The notes beneath the pieces were generated by a model, which had not been told where the DNA came from, ran no database searches, and saw nothing but the letters and a program-made list of their open reading frames with translations. Positions 18,801 through 27,990 of a stretch of 64,000 bases of DNA are shown piece by piece. The DNA lies in assembly GCA_021790195.1 (NCBI GenBank), contig JAJYIF010000013.1:1-64000 (forward strand). The letters run 5' to 3'. Origin of the DNA: Nitrospirota bacterium (GTDB lineage: Bacteria > Nitrospirota > Thermodesulfovibrionia > Thermodesulfovibrionales > UBA9159). Both the position numbers and the translations under genes were made by a program. The first letter of the stretch is position 1. The number at the start of each line of letters is the position of its first letter.

Positions 18801-18962
18801 AAGGATGTTCCTCAGGTTGTTTCCTGGTATCTTTTCAGAAAGAATAAGCTGCACGAACCTCTTTGTGAGCATGTGGGTCTTGCCTGAACCGGCAGAGGCC
18901 TTGAGCACAGTGAAATGGGGGAATATAAGATCGGAATCTCTTTCTATGACCGGGTCTTCCAC
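15876..18962 (-). CDS. addA: AddA-like UvrD-family helicase-nuclease
   Basis: 1028 residues. Superfamily 1A helicase motifs are in order: Walker A 'LKASAGSGKTHML' (about residues 20-32), 'LAVTFSNNAAKEMRERI', Walker B 'FLIDEFQDTS', 'VVGDTKQAIYGF', 'VMTIHKAKGLGFPVVIV' and motif VI 'YVGFTRAKEELYVIG'. The C terminus carries a RecB-like nuclease with 'FRMDRVVIDPDKITVLDFKTG' split across Asp and Asp-x-Lys. It repairs double-strand breaks with AddB. First gene of a minus-strand operon addA-addB-Cas4-like. No promoter consensus was clear upstream. Confidence 0.88.
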   Translation of the reverse strand: MEDPVIERDSDLIFPHFTVLKASAGSGKTHMLTKRFVQLILSEKIPGNNLRNILAVTFSNNAAKEMRERIIEWLKLLHFGEPEMTVQMLEAVSIDSERLAERAGQMVEKILCDYADFEVRTIDSFMTSIFKTSAIDFGFNTEFDILMNKDALMGYSFDLFLREVREGTKEAQLLLDIISAIQESKQGREAYMWDPSSVILEEVKNLYGKLSSTGKNPVVTDYSRTFEKIKDEIKTAVEELDSEIAGSGLPRRENSSFGAILETVRTGSFADLIGKGLKTPPVRKPLKGRADLDAMFDRVVGQWEDVCNLINGYIALQVRSRSMPYLKVYESFRETVESVKRRQGKVFIEDINRNLAEYINEEIVPDIYFRIGETIYHFLIDEFQDTSLIQWRNLFPLLENALSQKGSLFVVGDTKQAIYGFRNADYTIMRESERTNPFPSAVHYVRELTTNRRSLGKILDFNERVFKEIVAGNDKYRDAGARSGLTDYVQCARDGSSHGYCEVIIRERDDETPREREVIQDLVSELRSRGFGCGDIAILTQRNEDVVKTTLWLNEKDIDFISYSNLDIRRRKITGEIVALLKFLDSPMDDLSFAAFISGEISTRLLQRDQPDITPERLKGFLFASRARSPLYKSFQKEFPALWERYFAGLFKASGYFPIYDLVTEAYSVFKVFETLADEEAALVKVLEAVKEFEGAGYNSIRDFLDFAGDGDSSESEWNMDVPKALDAVKVMTIHKAKGLGFPVVIVLLYEDRNKGFDYIIEEEEDGVRLLKINKKTMVSDPAFERLYEAEAAKERVNRLNSLYVGFTRAKEELYVIGVKGKNETFPIDLLPAGDFAAAARPLRGDIPAARSSNVYSIEHHPGQIETEVRADEMISIREKERGEFIHRVLYNIEYVQAEMAGMIEDIIKKISSGTGRDPAAEGAKELLLRLFGRKEVVAYFERRPAREVKREQEFSDEQGHLFRMDRVVIDPDKITVLDFKTGAEGLSEEKYRAQLKKYMRIAKDIYPGRRIEGRLVYVDLGEIRTVL

Positions 18963-19285
18963 GATACTTTCATAGTACGTTCAAAGGGCGTCTTTTTTCA
19001 ATGCTTGTCGGCAGCGCGCAGTCGGATTTTGAGAGGTACAAAAGGTCACCTTGGCAGGATCATCGCTTTATCGGGCTTCTCATCTCTCCGGTTCCCCGAA
19101 TTAGGATAATATTTCCTTTTTGGGAAAGACATCCGGATAACGCCGGACTACGGCTTCCGATGCAAAAAAGAAAAAGATGCCGCAATAGCGCTTGAAATAA
19201 CCCTCCGGATTTTTCCCTAAGCCGGCATCATGGTCCAATCCGGCTGGTATGGTATATGCAAGAACATCAGGGACAGGAAACTGCT
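18963..19285. other. Intergenic between addA and a small gene
   Basis: A divergent spacer of 323 bases with no protein or RNA gene that I recognise. It must hold the addA promoter (minus strand) and that of the small gene at 19286. Only a short CCGG-rich inverted repeat around 19200-19240 stands out. Confidence 0.35.
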
Positions 19286-19477
19286 ATGACCATGCAAAAG
19301 ACTAAGAAGCTTGTTTCAATACTGATGGAGTCGCCTCTCTATTTGACGACGCCTGTGAAAGAGAGACAATCCCTGATAAAAAGAATGGCCGAGAGCTACC
19401 CGTTCATTATTGACAGGAACGACGAAGAAGATGTCGGTTACGAGTCGAGCTGGGCGGAAGTCATGAAGACGAAGTAG
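19286..19477 (+). CDS. Small hypothetical protein, 63 aa
   Basis: 63 residues from ATG 19286 (AGGA about 8 nt upstream), soluble and charged: 'LVSILMESPLYLTTPVKER', then 'LIKRMAESYPFIIDR' and an acidic tail. Coding-like codon use and a helix-forming N-terminal part support a real gene. It has no recognised domain. A longer start at 19256 is possible. It stands alone between addA and dnaE. Confidence 0.45.
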   Translation: MTMQKTKKLVSILMESPLYLTTPVKERQSLIKRMAESYPFIIDRNDEEDVGYESSWAEVMKTK

Positions 19478-19627
19478 ATAGGGCCAAGTCCGGTTTCCTT
19501 CCTCCTTTTTTTCAGCTCCCCCCGCAGATTTTCCTGGCCGTTTTCGCACACGCCGCCGCTATGCGGATAAGCCTGCATAATTAAGGGATTGCAGTATACT
19601 TAGACGGTTTTCGGGGAGCCGGATCGC

Positions 19628-19822
19628 ATGGTTTATAGGCTCACGTAGAAGGGACTTTCCTTTTCGGACCATGCAGACCGCATTTCTAAGCTGAGTTCCC
19701 TTTATCTGAAGCACGCCAGCGAAAAGAAGGTGTTAGCCGCTCACACGCTTCAAAAGTACCGCGAGACGAGCTTTCTTTCCGAGATCGACAAGATGCTCTG
19801 TAATAGACCGCGAGGGTGGTAA
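19628..19822 (+). pseudogene. Small ORF interrupted by an in-frame TAG
   Basis: ATG 19628, preceded by GGGGAG, reads 6 codons to TAG (19646-19648). It then reads 57 more sense codons ('GLSFSDHADRISKL', 'HASEKKVLAAHTLQKYRE', 'FLSEIDKMLC') to TAA. The residues after the stop look protein-like, amphipathic and charged. The likely cause is one nonsense mutation; suppression or recoding is possible but unsupported. It has no recognised family. Confidence 0.35.
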
Positions 19823-19855
19823 CCTGCCCGGTGGCCGGTGAGAGCAGTTTTTGGG

Positions 19856-19885
19856 TTGAACTTGAATGTCTCCATCAGGTAATAT
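19856..19885 (+). promoter_or_regulatory. dnaE promoter (leaderless transcript predicted)
   Basis: TTGAAC (19856-19861), spacer 18, TAATAT (19880-19885). The dnaE ATG is 6 nt after the -10, so transcription should begin at or next to the A of ATG. No Shine-Dalgarno is present in TTTTGT. Confidence 0.5.
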
Positions 19886-19891
19886 TTTTGT

Positions 19892-22800
19892 ATGCACCAG
19901 CATTCGGATTTCGTGCCTCTCCATCTTCATACGGAATACAGCCTCCTCGACGGATCTATAAAGATCGACGAACTCGTGGAGCTTGCGTCCCGTTACAAAA
20001 TGCCGGCTGTGGCTATAACGGACCACGGTAATCTGTTCGGCGCGGTCGCTTTCTACAAAAAGGTTTCGAAGGCAGGGCTCAAGCCCATAATCGGCTGCGA
20101 AGTCTATGTGGCGCCTTCAGGCCGCCTTGAAAGAAAAACAGGTGACGGAACTGAAAGCCCCTTTCATCTTATCCTGCTCGCAAAAGACAATGCTGGTTAC
20201 CGCAACCTCGTAACCCTTGTCTCCAAGGCATACACTGAAGGTTTTTATTACAAGCCGAGGATAGACAAGGACCTGCTTGCACAATACAGCGGCGGTCTTA
20301 TAGGCCTTTCGGCCTGCCTGAAGGGAGAGGTCCCTTTCTATGCCGGCAGGGACATGACAGACCGGGCCAGACAGAGCGCCCTAGAATATAAGAACATCCT
20401 CGGTCCCGGGAATTTTTATATCGAGCTTCAGGTGAACGGCCTCTCGGCCCAGGAAAAGGCGAACCGGAAGCTCGTAGAGCTTGCCGATGAGCTCCACATC
20501 GAAACGGTGGCCACGAACGATTGTCATTACCTCAGAAAAGAGGACGCGCGGGCGCACGACATCCTTCTTTGCATACAGACCGGGAAGACCGTAAGCGACG
20601 AAAACCGGCTGCGGTTTGAAACGGATGAGTTCTATTTCAAGTCGCCGGAGGAGATGAAGCAGTCGTTTCAGGAAATGCCCTCGGCGGTGCTGACCACGAG
20701 AAAGATCGCCGAAAGATGCAATGTCGAATTCACTCTCGGAAAGAATCTCCTCCCGACATATAAGGTCGAGGGTGGGAAGTCCCCCGGTTCTTACCTAAAG
20801 GAACTCGCCTTTGAGGGTCTGCGGCGGAAGTTCGGAGATGATCCTCCCGAGACATATAAGAACAGGATGAAGACGGAGCTGGATATAATAGAGCGTATGA
20901 ACTACTCCTCGTATTTCCTCATCGTCTGGGACTTCATCAGTTATTCGAGGAAGATCGGCGTGCCCGTAGGACCCGGCCGCGGCTCCGCGGCGGGCAGTCT
21001 CGTGGCCTATTGTCTCGGGATCACCGAGATAGACCCCCTGAGATATAATCTCCTCTTCGAGAGGTTCCTGAACCCTGAGAGGGTGAGCATGCCTGATATC
21101 GACGTGGACTTCTGCAAGGACCGGAGGTCCGAGGTGATTTCCTATGTCTCCGATAAATACGGCGCGGACCACGTGGCGCAGATTATTACCTTCGGGACAA
21201 TGGCCGCCAAGGCGGCGATCAGGGACGTGGGAAGATCCCTCGATGTCCCCTATGCCGAGGTGGACAAGATCGCCAAGCTTGTACCCAATACCCTTAACAT
21301 CTCTATAGATGAGGCGTTGAGGGCGGAACCCCAGTTGAAAGAGCTTTATGACGGCAATCAGAAGGTCAGAGATATCCTTGACATCGCCCGTAGGCTCGAA
21401 GGCCTGTGCAGGCATGCCTCGACCCATGCCGCAGGAGTGGTCGTGTCTCCAGAACCGCTCACCGACTACGCGCCCCTTTACAAGAACCCTTCAGACGGCA
21501 CTATAACGACCCAGTTCGACATGGGTTCCGTGGAGTCGATAGGGCTTCTTAAATTTGATTTTCTCGGACTCAAGACCCTTACGATCCTGGAAAAGACCCT
21601 CGGATACATGAAGTCCGGCGGCGTCAGCCTTTCTCTTCAGGAGATCCCGCTGGACGACGCAGAAACCTTCAGGCTGTTGAGCTCGGGCCAGACGACCGGT
21701 GTATTCCAGCTTGAAAGCGAAGGTATGCGGGACATACTTTTGAGAATGCAGCCGAGCCGTTTCGAGGACCTTATTGCTCTTGTGGCCCTCTATCGCCCCG
21801 GCCCTATGGCCTGGATAGACGACTTCATCAAGCGGAAGAAGGGAGAGGCAAAGATAACTTATGAGATGCCCCAGCTGAAGGAGATCCTCGATGAGACGTA
21901 CGGGATCATCCTTTACCAGGAGCAGGTAATGCTTATCGCCCACAAGATAGCAAAGTTCACGATGGGTCAGGCCGATATCCTGAGAAGAGCCATGGGGAAG
22001 AAGAAACCGGAAGAGATGGAGCGGCAGAAGGAGAATTTCATCAAGGGGGCCGTGGCCAACGGCATCTCCGAAAAGAAGGCCGCGAAACTCTTCGAGAACA
22101 TGGCGCCCTTTGCCATGTATGGGTTCAACAAATCTCACTCCGCGGCTTATGCCTATATCGCTTACCAGACAGCTTATTTCAAGGCCCATTTCCCCGTCGA
22201 GTTTATGGCCGCAAACCTGAGTGTGGACATGGACAACACCGATAAGATCGTTAAGTCCATTGCAGAGTGCAGAAAGATGTCCATCGACATCCTGCCTCCG
22301 GATATCAATGAAAGCGACAGGGAGTTCAAGGTGCTGGGAAAGGCGATAAGGTTCGGCCTGGAGGCTGTCAAGGGGGTCGGGTCGTCGGCTATAGATGCGG
22401 TGCTCGCCGTAAGGGAAAAAGACGGACCATTCGGATCGATCGAGGATTGCCTCGGAAGACTTGACGGCAGGAAAGTTAATAAGAAGGTGATAGAGAGCCT
22501 CATTAAGGCGGGCGCCTTCGATTCTTTCGGAATGCACAGGGCCGCCGTCATGTGCGCTGCCGGAGCAAGCGGCGGCAACGGGTCCGGCGGTCTCTTCGGT
22601 CAGCAAAGTATCTTCGGCGGCGGGGAAGAGGAGATACGGCCATGGAATGAAATGGAGCTTTTGGCTCACGAAAAAGAGGCACTCGGCTTTTATATCACGG
22701 GGCACCCTCTCTCAAGATTCCGCGAGGCTGTGAGCGGGCTGAGGATAAAGAGAATATCCGGGCTGGAAGATGTCTCCGATAAGGAAGAGATCCAGATAGC

Positions 22801-23299
22801 AGGCGTTATCAGCAGCGTAAAGAAAATCAAGACAAAGGGCAAGGCCGAGAGCATGGCGTATCTCACGATCGAGGACGAAGAGGGCAGTCTCGAAACCATT
22901 GTATTTCCCGATCTTTACAGGAGCGCCCTGGAACTCATCAGGAAGGAGAACCTGATTGTCGCCAAGGGGACCGTCGACAGGACCGAAAAGGGCATGAAAC
23001 TGATTGCGAAAGAGATCCGCGAACTCGAGGAATTCGTCGGCGCAGGCGGCAGAGCGGCCTGCGGGAACGGTGACCGCAAGATGGAAATAGTCGTGCAGGC
23101 CCCGTCTTCTCAGCGGGAGGACCTGAACAGGCTCAGAGACATAGTGTCCGGACATTCCGGCAGCTGTCCGCTTTATCTCAGGATAGAGGTGAACGGCTCA
23201 TATGCCCTTGTGGCCACGTGCCTGCAGGTCGATGCTTCAGCCGAGCTGATCGGGAAGATCGAGGGGCTGGTAGGGAGCGGGAAGGTGACGGTAGCGTGA
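19892..23299 (+). CDS. dnaE: DNA polymerase III alpha subunit
   Basis: 1135 residues, the normal length of DnaE1. It is the replicative polymerase subunit. Order: a PHP domain with '[11 protein letters not shown]' and '[12 protein letters not shown]' (metal ligands largely kept), the polymerase palm with '[13 protein letters not shown]' and the catalytic 'PDIDVDF' (about residues 401-407), the fingers and beta-binding region, and an OB fold near the C terminus ('[17 protein letters not shown]'). No DnaQ-type exonuclease is fused. The start is the ATG beside the -10, suggesting a leaderless mRNA. It overlaps accA by 4 nt. Confidence 0.95.
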   Translation: MHQHSDFVPLHLHTEYSLLDGSIKIDELVELASRYKMPAVAITDHGNLFGAVAFYKKVSKAGLKPIIGCEVYVAPSGRLERKTGDGTESPFHLILLAKDNAGYRNLVTLVSKAYTEGFYYKPRIDKDLLAQYSGGLIGLSACLKGEVPFYAGRDMTDRARQSALEYKNILGPGNFYIELQVNGLSAQEKANRKLVELADELHIETVATNDCHYLRKEDARAHDILLCIQTGKTVSDENRLRFETDEFYFKSPEEMKQSFQEMPSAVLTTRKIAERCNVEFTLGKNLLPTYKVEGGKSPGSYLKELAFEGLRRKFGDDPPETYKNRMKTELDIIERMNYSSYFLIVWDFISYSRKIGVPVGPGRGSAAGSLVAYCLGITEIDPLRYNLLFERFLNPERVSMPDIDVDFCKDRRSEVISYVSDKYGADHVAQIITFGTMAAKAAIRDVGRSLDVPYAEVDKIAKLVPNTLNISIDEALRAEPQLKELYDGNQKVRDILDIARRLEGLCRHASTHAAGVVVSPEPLTDYAPLYKNPSDGTITTQFDMGSVESIGLLKFDFLGLKTLTILEKTLGYMKSGGVSLSLQEIPLDDAETFRLLSSGQTTGVFQLESEGMRDILLRMQPSRFEDLIALVALYRPGPMAWIDDFIKRKKGEAKITYEMPQLKEILDETYGIILYQEQVMLIAHKIAKFTMGQADILRRAMGKKKPEEMERQKENFIKGAVANGISEKKAAKLFENMAPFAMYGFNKSHSAAYAYIAYQTAYFKAHFPVEFMAANLSVDMDNTDKIVKSIAECRKMSIDILPPDINESDREFKVLGKAIRFGLEAVKGVGSSAIDAVLAVREKDGPFGSIEDCLGRLDGRKVNKKVIESLIKAGAFDSFGMHRAAVMCAAGASGGNGSGGLFGQQSIFGGGEEEIRPWNEMELLAHEKEALGFYITGHPLSRFREAVSGLRIKRISGLEDVSDKEEIQIAGVISSVKKIKTKGKAESMAYLTIEDEEGSLETIVFPDLYRSALELIRKENLIVAKGTVDRTEKGMKLIAKEIRELEEFVGAGGRAACGNGDRKMEIVVQAPSSQREDLNRLRDIVSGHSGSCPLYLRIEVNGSYALVATCLQVDASAELIGKIEGLVGSGKVTVA

Positions 23300-24288
23300 G
23301 ATATTACCTCGAATTCGAAAAGCCTATTGAACAGCTCGAAGCGAAGATAGATGAGCTGAAGCGTCTTTCCGACGGCAAGGATATAGATATAACATCCGAG
23401 ATCAGGAAGCTCGAAAAGAAGGCAAAGGACCTCCGTTCCGAGATATTCTCTCAGCTTACTCCCTGGCAGAAGACTCTGATAGCTAGGCATCCTGACCGGC
23501 CTTACACCCTCGATTACGTCTCTCTTCTCACCGACGATTTCATTGAGCTCCACGGCGACAGGAGGTTTGCCGACGACCCTTCCATAGTGGGGGGCTTCGG
23601 CCGCATCCACGATACGACCTTTATGATCATAGGTCATCAGAAAGGAAGAGGCACCAAGGAGAGGATTTACAGGAACTTCGGCCAGCCGAACCCCGAGGGT
23701 TACCGCAAGGCGCTGCGTCTGATGAAACTAGCCGAGCGGTTCAAGAAGCCGGTCCTGACCTTTATCGACACTCCCGGGGCGTATCCCGGCATAGGGGCCG
23801 AGGAGAGGGGGCAGGCGGAGGCGATAGCCACCAACCTCATGGAGATGTCGAGACTCAAGACGCCGATCATCTCCGTTTTGATAGGCGAGGGTGGCAGTGG
23901 CGGAGCAATTGCACTCGGTGTCGCAGACAGGGTTTTCATGCTCGAATATTCCGTATACTCTGTTATTTCCCCTGAGGGGTGCGCTGCGATTCTTTGGAAG
24001 AAGAACGGTGACCTTGGCTCTGAAGATTTTGCAAGGGCTGCGGAGGCACTGAAACTGACGGCGGCGGACCTTCTGAGGTATAAGGTAATAGATGAGGTAG
24101 TCCCGGAGCCTGTCGGCGGCGCACACAGGGCGCCAGCAACAGTCGCTGAAAGCATTGCGGCGGCAGTGCTCAAGGCCTTCGAAGAACTGAAGGCAAAGAC
24201 CGCGGCTAAACTCGTCGAAGAGAGGATGAAGAGGTTGAGAAAAATCGGGGTGTTCGAGGAGAGTGCCGCTCAGAAGGAGAAATTGTGA
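23296..24288 (+). CDS. accA: Acetyl-CoA carboxylase carboxyltransferase subunit alpha
   Basis: 330 residues from GTG 23296, which overlaps the dnaE stop as GTGA; the longer frame upstream is dnaE sequence in another frame. AccA with AccD transfers CO2 from biotin to acetyl-CoA, giving malonyl-CoA for fatty acid synthesis. The family sequence starts '[16 protein letters not shown]'. It contains '[19 protein letters not shown]' with the oxyanion-hole glycines and '[15 protein letters not shown]'. The order dnaE-accA is common in bacteria. It overlaps the next cytochrome gene by one base. Confidence 0.95.
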   Translation: MRYYLEFEKPIEQLEAKIDELKRLSDGKDIDITSEIRKLEKKAKDLRSEIFSQLTPWQKTLIARHPDRPYTLDYVSLLTDDFIELHGDRRFADDPSIVGGFGRIHDTTFMIIGHQKGRGTKERIYRNFGQPNPEGYRKALRLMKLAERFKKPVLTFIDTPGAYPGIGAEERGQAEAIATNLMEMSRLKTPIISVLIGEGGSGGAIALGVADRVFMLEYSVYSVISPEGCAAILWKKNGDLGSEDFARAAEALKLTAADLLRYKVIDEVVPEPVGGAHRAPATVAESIAAAVLKAFEELKAKTAAKLVEERMKRLRKIGVFEESAAQKEKL

Positions 24289-24524
24289 TGAAAAACACGT
24301 TGATGTTTGTTGCCTTTGTTCTTGTCGTCCTTGCGCTGCTCTTTGCCATTTCCGGTCAAAGGGTCCAGCCTCCTGTGATTCCGGACGACGACGTGCACAG
24401 GGGGGTGAGTGATGTTTCCGTGTGCGTCGGATGCCATGGCCTGGGGAAAAAGAACTCGGTGAGGAAGGCGCATCCTCCGAAGAGCGAATGCTTCGAGTGC
24501 CACAAAAGAGGCGTCCGTAAATGA
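24288..24524 (+). CDS. Membrane-anchored small diheme cytochrome c
   Basis: 78 residues. One N-terminal membrane segment (residues 3-23) acts as an anchor or signal. Two c-type heme sites follow, 'CVGCH' and 'CFECH', spaced about 25 residues apart, with further His as possible axial ligands. The size and layout suggest a periplasmic electron carrier tethered to the membrane. It starts at the ATG overlapping the accA stop (TGATG) and its own stop overlaps the next ATG, so it is translated with its neighbours. Confidence 0.82.
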   Translation: MKNTLMFVAFVLVVLALLFAISGQRVQPPVIPDDDVHRGVSDVSVCVGCHGLGKKNSVRKAHPPKSECFECHKRGVRK

Positions 24525-25006
24525 TGGAAGAAAAGCCTGACTTAAGAAGCAGCAGGGAGCCCGACAAAGTCAGGTGTGTTCTGTGCGAGGAACATGTTGA
24601 AGGCAGGAAGTTCTTTACCTGCAGGCGATGCAAGAAGTCGCCTTTCTGTCTGAACCATCTCGATCAGGAGCTCAAGCTTTGCCCCGGATGCGCCACGGAG
24701 CAGCGCATAAGACGCGTCAGAGATTTGACGAGACAGGAAAAGAGCATCAGGGCCTTTCTGATGCTGTCTCAATTCATATTTATGGTGAGCGCGATATTCT
24801 TAGTCCTGAAGAGGTTCTTTGATGATCAGCTTCCGGAAATTCTGAAGATGAATATCTTCTATAAGTACCTGTTTGTTTGGGGAGGAGCTTCGATAGGCGG
24901 GGCCATTTTTTGCTATGTCATGCTGTCTATGCAGAAACAGAAGGTCCGGGATGTCGAGGACAAGATCCAGGACCATCGCGTCTACTCCAGGTACATGCGC
25001 CGCTGA
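24521..25006 (+). CDS. Zinc-ribbon/B-box-like membrane protein
   Basis: 161 residues. The N terminus has a Cys/His cluster: 'RCVLCEEH', 'FTCRRCKKSPFCLNHL' and 'LCPGCA'. This could bind two zinc ions in a treble-clef or B-box-like fold. Two membrane helices follow at about residues 80-97 and 113-133, then a short charged tail. The function is not recognised. It is coupled to the cytochrome gene by an ATGA overlap, which suggests a joint role in a membrane redox or assembly step. Confidence 0.65.
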   Translation: MMEEKPDLRSSREPDKVRCVLCEEHVEGRKFFTCRRCKKSPFCLNHLDQELKLCPGCATEQRIRRVRDLTRQEKSIRAFLMLSQFIFMVSAIFLVLKRFFDDQLPEILKMNIFYKYLFVWGGASIGGAIFCYVMLSMQKQKVRDVEDKIQDHRVYSRYMRR

Positions 25007-25031
25007 AATCCTGGCATAATAATCAAGGTCT

Positions 25032-26153
25032 CTAGTGTTTCCCGAACGGGCAGACCGGATAATTGCAGGTCTCGCACTTCATGCAGAGTCCCCCGTGGCC
25101 GAGTTCCGCCAGTTCTCTTCGACCGACCTTTTCGCCGGCCAATATCCTAGGTAGCACGAGGTCGAAGGCCGTGGCCTTCGCGTACATGCCGCAGGCCGGA
25201 ATTCCGAGGATAGGAATCGGGGATTGGAGATCGGGGATTGGTTTTTCACTAACCCCTGATCCCTGCTCCCTGACCCCTGCTTCAATATAAGCCACGAGGA
25301 ACATGGCTCCCGGCAATGCAGATGAGCCGTATGTGATCTCACTGGCGCCAAGCTTTCTTATCGCGAACCTCGTCACATCGTCCGGATCCACCGACATCCC
25401 CCCGGTCGTGATCAGGAGATCGGCGCCGGCGGCCGTCAATTCACGAAGCCTTGACTCTATAAAGGACTCATCGTCCGGGGCATAATAGACACCGACTATT
25501 TCCCCGCCTGCCCTTTGTATTTTGTCCGCGATAATGGGCGCAAAGGCGTCTCTTATCCTGCCGTAATAAACCTCGTTGCCTGTTATGACCACTCCGGCCC
25601 TCGGCTTTCTCATTTTCTTGATTGATACGATACCCCCCGCTGAGGCCCCAACCCGAATCGCTTCCTCGATTACGTCTTTTTTGACTACGAGGGGTATCGC
25701 CCGTGTGCATGCGACTGTCCGTCCTTTCCTGACAGCGGTATTGTTATGGAGAGTCGCACACATGATCTCTCCGAGCATGTTAAAGGCAAGAAGCGCTTCC
25801 CTATCGACCTTGAGGAGCCCGTCGATTTCCGCGGCTATATTTATCTTTCCTTCTTTCGGTTCGCCTTTAATCGCAACGCCCCCGCCTATGAGGGCGTTTG
25901 CAAGCGCATAGGCCGCGTCGTCTTCGTGCATCTCGTCATCTTTGATGTTCAGCACAAAAAGATGCTCTTTCCCGAGTCTTTGCAGGCGACAAACGTCCTC
26001 CTGCCGAATAATATGCCCCCTTTTGAAGGCGCGGCCCTTGAATTCTCCGGGCCGTATCTCCGTTATGTCGTGGGCAAGAACAGTGCCCACAGCTTCGGCG
26101 ACCTTCAGCTTTCTTGTCCCGGGGTTATGATTTTCATGGGATGAATTACACAT
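25032..26153 (-). CDS. MoeA-like molybdopterin-binding protein with C-terminal Cys cluster
   Basis: 373 residues. The molybdopterin-binding fold shows 'AGVVITGNEVYYGRI', 'ADLLITTGGMSVDPDDV' and 'ALPGAMFLVAY...ILGIPACGMYAKAT', a shifted version of the MoeA GLPGNP region. Extra to MoeA is the end 'CMKCETCNYPVCPFGK', a four-Cys cluster that could bind Fe-S or zinc. It probably acts in molybdenum or tungsten cofactor insertion or sensing. It lies 11 nt after a ModE-type regulator, so the two are likely one operon. A low-complexity repeat encodes about 20 residues inside it. AGGAGGT precedes the ATG. Confidence 0.75.
   Translation of the reverse strand: MCNSSHENHNPGTRKLKVAEAVGTVLAHDITEIRPGEFKGRAFKRGHIIRQEDVCRLQRLGKEHLFVLNIKDDEMHEDDAAYALANALIGGGVAIKGEPKEGKINIAAEIDGLLKVDREALLAFNMLGEIMCATLHNNTAVRKGRTVACTRAIPLVVKKDVIEEAIRVGASAGGIVSIKKMRKPRAGVVITGNEVYYGRIRDAFAPIIADKIQRAGGEIVGVYYAPDDESFIESRLRELTAAGADLLITTGGMSVDPDDVTRFAIRKLGASEITYGSSALPGAMFLVAYIEAGVREQGSGVSEKPIPDLQSPIPILGIPACGMYAKATAFDLVLPRILAGEKVGRRELAELGHGGLCMKCETCNYPVCPFGKH
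25208..25282. repeat. Low-complexity repeat inside the moeA-like gene
   Basis: Tandem units GGGGATTGG (about 25219-25242) and, further on, CCCTGATCCCTG then CTCCCTGACCCCTG (25254-25279). The reading frame is kept and encodes a Gln/Ser/Pro-rich loop (EQGSGVSEK, IPDLQSPIPI). It looks like a dispersed repeat inserted in frame. Confidence 0.45.
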
Positions 26154-26164
26154 AAAGACCTCCT

Positions 26165-26506
26165 CTATAAACTATTATCCTTGAATACCCTTCTGAATTT
26201 ATCGTCGACGCTCTCCCTTATGCCGCATTCGAGCTCCTCATATTTCTTAAGAAACCTTTTCGCCTTTTCAGTGAGCACAGCCCCTCCGCCGTTTTTCCCG
26301 CCTGTCTGTCTCTCTATTAGCTTGAACCCGAGCCTTTCTTCCATCGCCTTTATATATCCCCACGCCTTTCTGTAGGAAATGTTTATCTCTTTCGCCGCCC
26401 TGTTTATAGAGCCGTATTTATCTATGGCCTCAAGGAGGAACCTTCTTCCCCTTCCGAAGACAGGCCTTCCCCCGACTTCGATCCAGAGCTTCGATCTGAT
26501 CTCCAT
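26165..26506 (-). CDS. ModE-type winged-helix regulator without molybdate domain
   Basis: 113 residues from ATG 26506. The ModE N-terminal DNA-binding domain is clear: 'KLWIEVGGRPVFGRGR', 'LLEAIDKYGSINRAAKEI', 'ISYRKAWGYIKAMEERLG' and 'GGKNGGGAVLTEKA'. The C-terminal MOP domains of E. coli ModE are absent, so how it senses molybdate or tungstate is unclear. The -10 TATAAT lies 7 nt before this ATG, giving a leaderless transcript. The alternative ATG 26515 lies within the -10. It precedes the moeA-like gene, its likely target. Confidence 0.82.
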   Translation of the reverse strand: MEIRSKLWIEVGGRPVFGRGRRFLLEAIDKYGSINRAAKEINISYRKAWGYIKAMEERLGFKLIERQTGGKNGGGAVLTEKAKRFLKKYEELECGIRESVDDKFRRVFKDNSL

Positions 26507-26584
26507 GTCCTCCATTATAGTCCGTTGTGGGAATTTTGCATAACGAAAAACTATAAATAACCCGTCCGCCTGCCCAAACACACC

Positions 26585-27337
26585 TCAGAGCAATCCCCAA
26601 GCCATTTTTATGGATATCGCGTAAAGTACAATTCCCAGGACCCTCTTCACCTGGCCCGCGTCGAGTTTCTTATGCATAAGCCAAGAGCCGGCAAGGGCGC
26701 CCGAGACCGAGCCCAGGACAGCGAATGTCAGCATCTTGCTGTCAATGTTGTCAATGGCCGCATGACCAAAGAATCCCGCAAGCGAGGAGAAGACGACGAT
26801 GAAGGCTGTAGTTGCGGACGCCTTCTTCGGATCAAAGCCGAGCCAGACCAGCGCGGGGACGATGAGATTGCCGCCGCCCACACCCAGCAGGCCGCCCAGA
26901 TAACCGGCGCCGATGCCGAGCCCGATACCTGTTTTGAGCTCCTTTCCGCCGTCGCCGGCATCCTTTTTCTTCGGTTTATAGAAGAGCATCATGGAAGCAG
27001 CAAAGACCAGGAAGAGCACGAATAGAAGGACAAGCGCTTTCCTTGGAAGAAAGCGCGTTGACCATGCCCCGAGCGGAGAGAAGACGACGGCAAGCGCAAT
27101 AATGGGTAAGGCAGTGCGAAAGAGGACGAGCTTGTAACGGATATAATTGGCGGAAGCGAAGGTCATGCTGATCGCGTTAAGCAGCAGGCCGATCGCCATC
27201 GCCTCGGTCAGCGGCACACCAAGCCAGTAGAACGTGGGGATCACGATAAACGCTGATCCGACGCCGGCTACTGTCAGGACTGTTGTGAACATAAATACGA
27301 GCGCCGCCGCTAACGCGGGCGTTGTCATATTACTCAT
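26585..27337 (-). CDS. TauE/SafE-family anion permease
   Basis: 250 residues with about eight membrane helices and the two-repeat TauE pattern. 'VAGVGSAFIVIPTFYWLG' and 'GYLGGLLGVGGGNLIVPAL' are the two glycine-rich family motifs. The family exports sulfite, organosulfonates or other small anions. It is the last gene of the arsR-led operon, 30 nt after fmdE, so the exported anion may relate to sulfur or metalloid stress. Substrate assignment is inference. Confidence 0.85.
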   Translation of the reverse strand: MSNMTTPALAAALVFMFTTVLTVAGVGSAFIVIPTFYWLGVPLTEAMAIGLLLNAISMTFASANYIRYKLVLFRTALPIIALAVVFSPLGAWSTRFLPRKALVLLFVLFLVFAASMMLFYKPKKKDAGDGGKELKTGIGLGIGAGYLGGLLGVGGGNLIVPALVWLGFDPKKASATTAFIVVFSSLAGFFGHAAIDNIDSKMLTFAVLGSVSGALAGSWLMHKKLDAGQVKRVLGIVLYAISIKMAWGLL

Positions 27338-27367
27338 CGAAAAGGCAGGGCCGAAGCACTGTCTTTC

Positions 27368-27976
27368 CTATCTCCCAGCCCCTGAGCAGGGTATGCATAG
27401 CAGTCGTCCGTCCGCTGTCTTCGTCAGCTTGTCCGTGAATACTGTCTCACCGCACTTCTCGCAGCGATTGACATCGAAGGTTGGAGACCCCTTGCGGACA
27501 TCTTTTTGAAATACGTCGCTGATATTCAGAAAGTCGCTGTCCCGAAGACCGAGCACCCGCTCCACGAGAGGATCCGTAATTGCAGCGGGGATGTCCTGCG
27601 GAGGAACACCCTTCTTTCGCTCCTGCACAAAGGGCGAGTTCAATGCCTTCTCGAAGAAGTCGGGTTTCAGGGAAACGCGCACTGCTTTGCCGGCCTTTGT
27701 ATCGACGAGGGTGAAGGCCATCTTGTTGTAGTAGAGTTTCTGGATATTGGATTTCCCGTAAGTGCATCCGGTTGCAGTCATGATGCCGTCAAGGAAACAG
27801 CCTGCCGCATGCCCCTTACCTGTTTCAGCCTCCACGAAAAGCTCCTTGTCTTTTGAGCGCTCCACGCCAAGCGCCTTCATGGCGGTAAGGCCTGCCCTGA
27901 GACCCATCGGCATCGCCGGGCACCTGTGGCCGTGGAACTCCCAGGCCACATCAAGATATTCTTTGAAGTCTTTCAT
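27368..27976 (-). CDS. FmdE-family protein with C-terminal zinc ribbon
   Basis: 202 residues from ATG 27976 with GGAGGTTTG ahead; the longer frame is ccdA sequence. The FmdE motif '[18 protein letters not shown]' and '[23 protein letters not shown]' hold the conserved His and Cys residues. The C terminus is a CxxC...CxxC ribbon ('CEKCGETVF', 'CIPC'). FmdE was named from formylmethanofuran dehydrogenase operons, but many bacterial members have unknown roles tied to molybdenum or sulfur metabolism. Here it belongs to the arsR-acr3 operon between ccdA and tauE. Confidence 0.85.
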   Translation of the reverse strand: MKDFKEYLDVAWEFHGHRCPAMPMGLRAGLTAMKALGVERSKDKELFVEAETGKGHAAGCFLDGIMTATGCTYGKSNIQKLYYNKMAFTLVDTKAGKAVRVSLKPDFFEKALNSPFVQERKKGVPPQDIPAAITDPLVERVLGLRDSDFLNISDVFQKDVRKGSPTFDVNRCEKCGETVFTDKLTKTADGRLLCIPCSGAGR

Positions 27977-27990
27977 CGCAAACCTCCATC

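Noticed and set aside
21491-22705. 404-aa open frame opposite dnaE
   Set aside because: Shadow frame; the dnaE protein is intact across the stretch.
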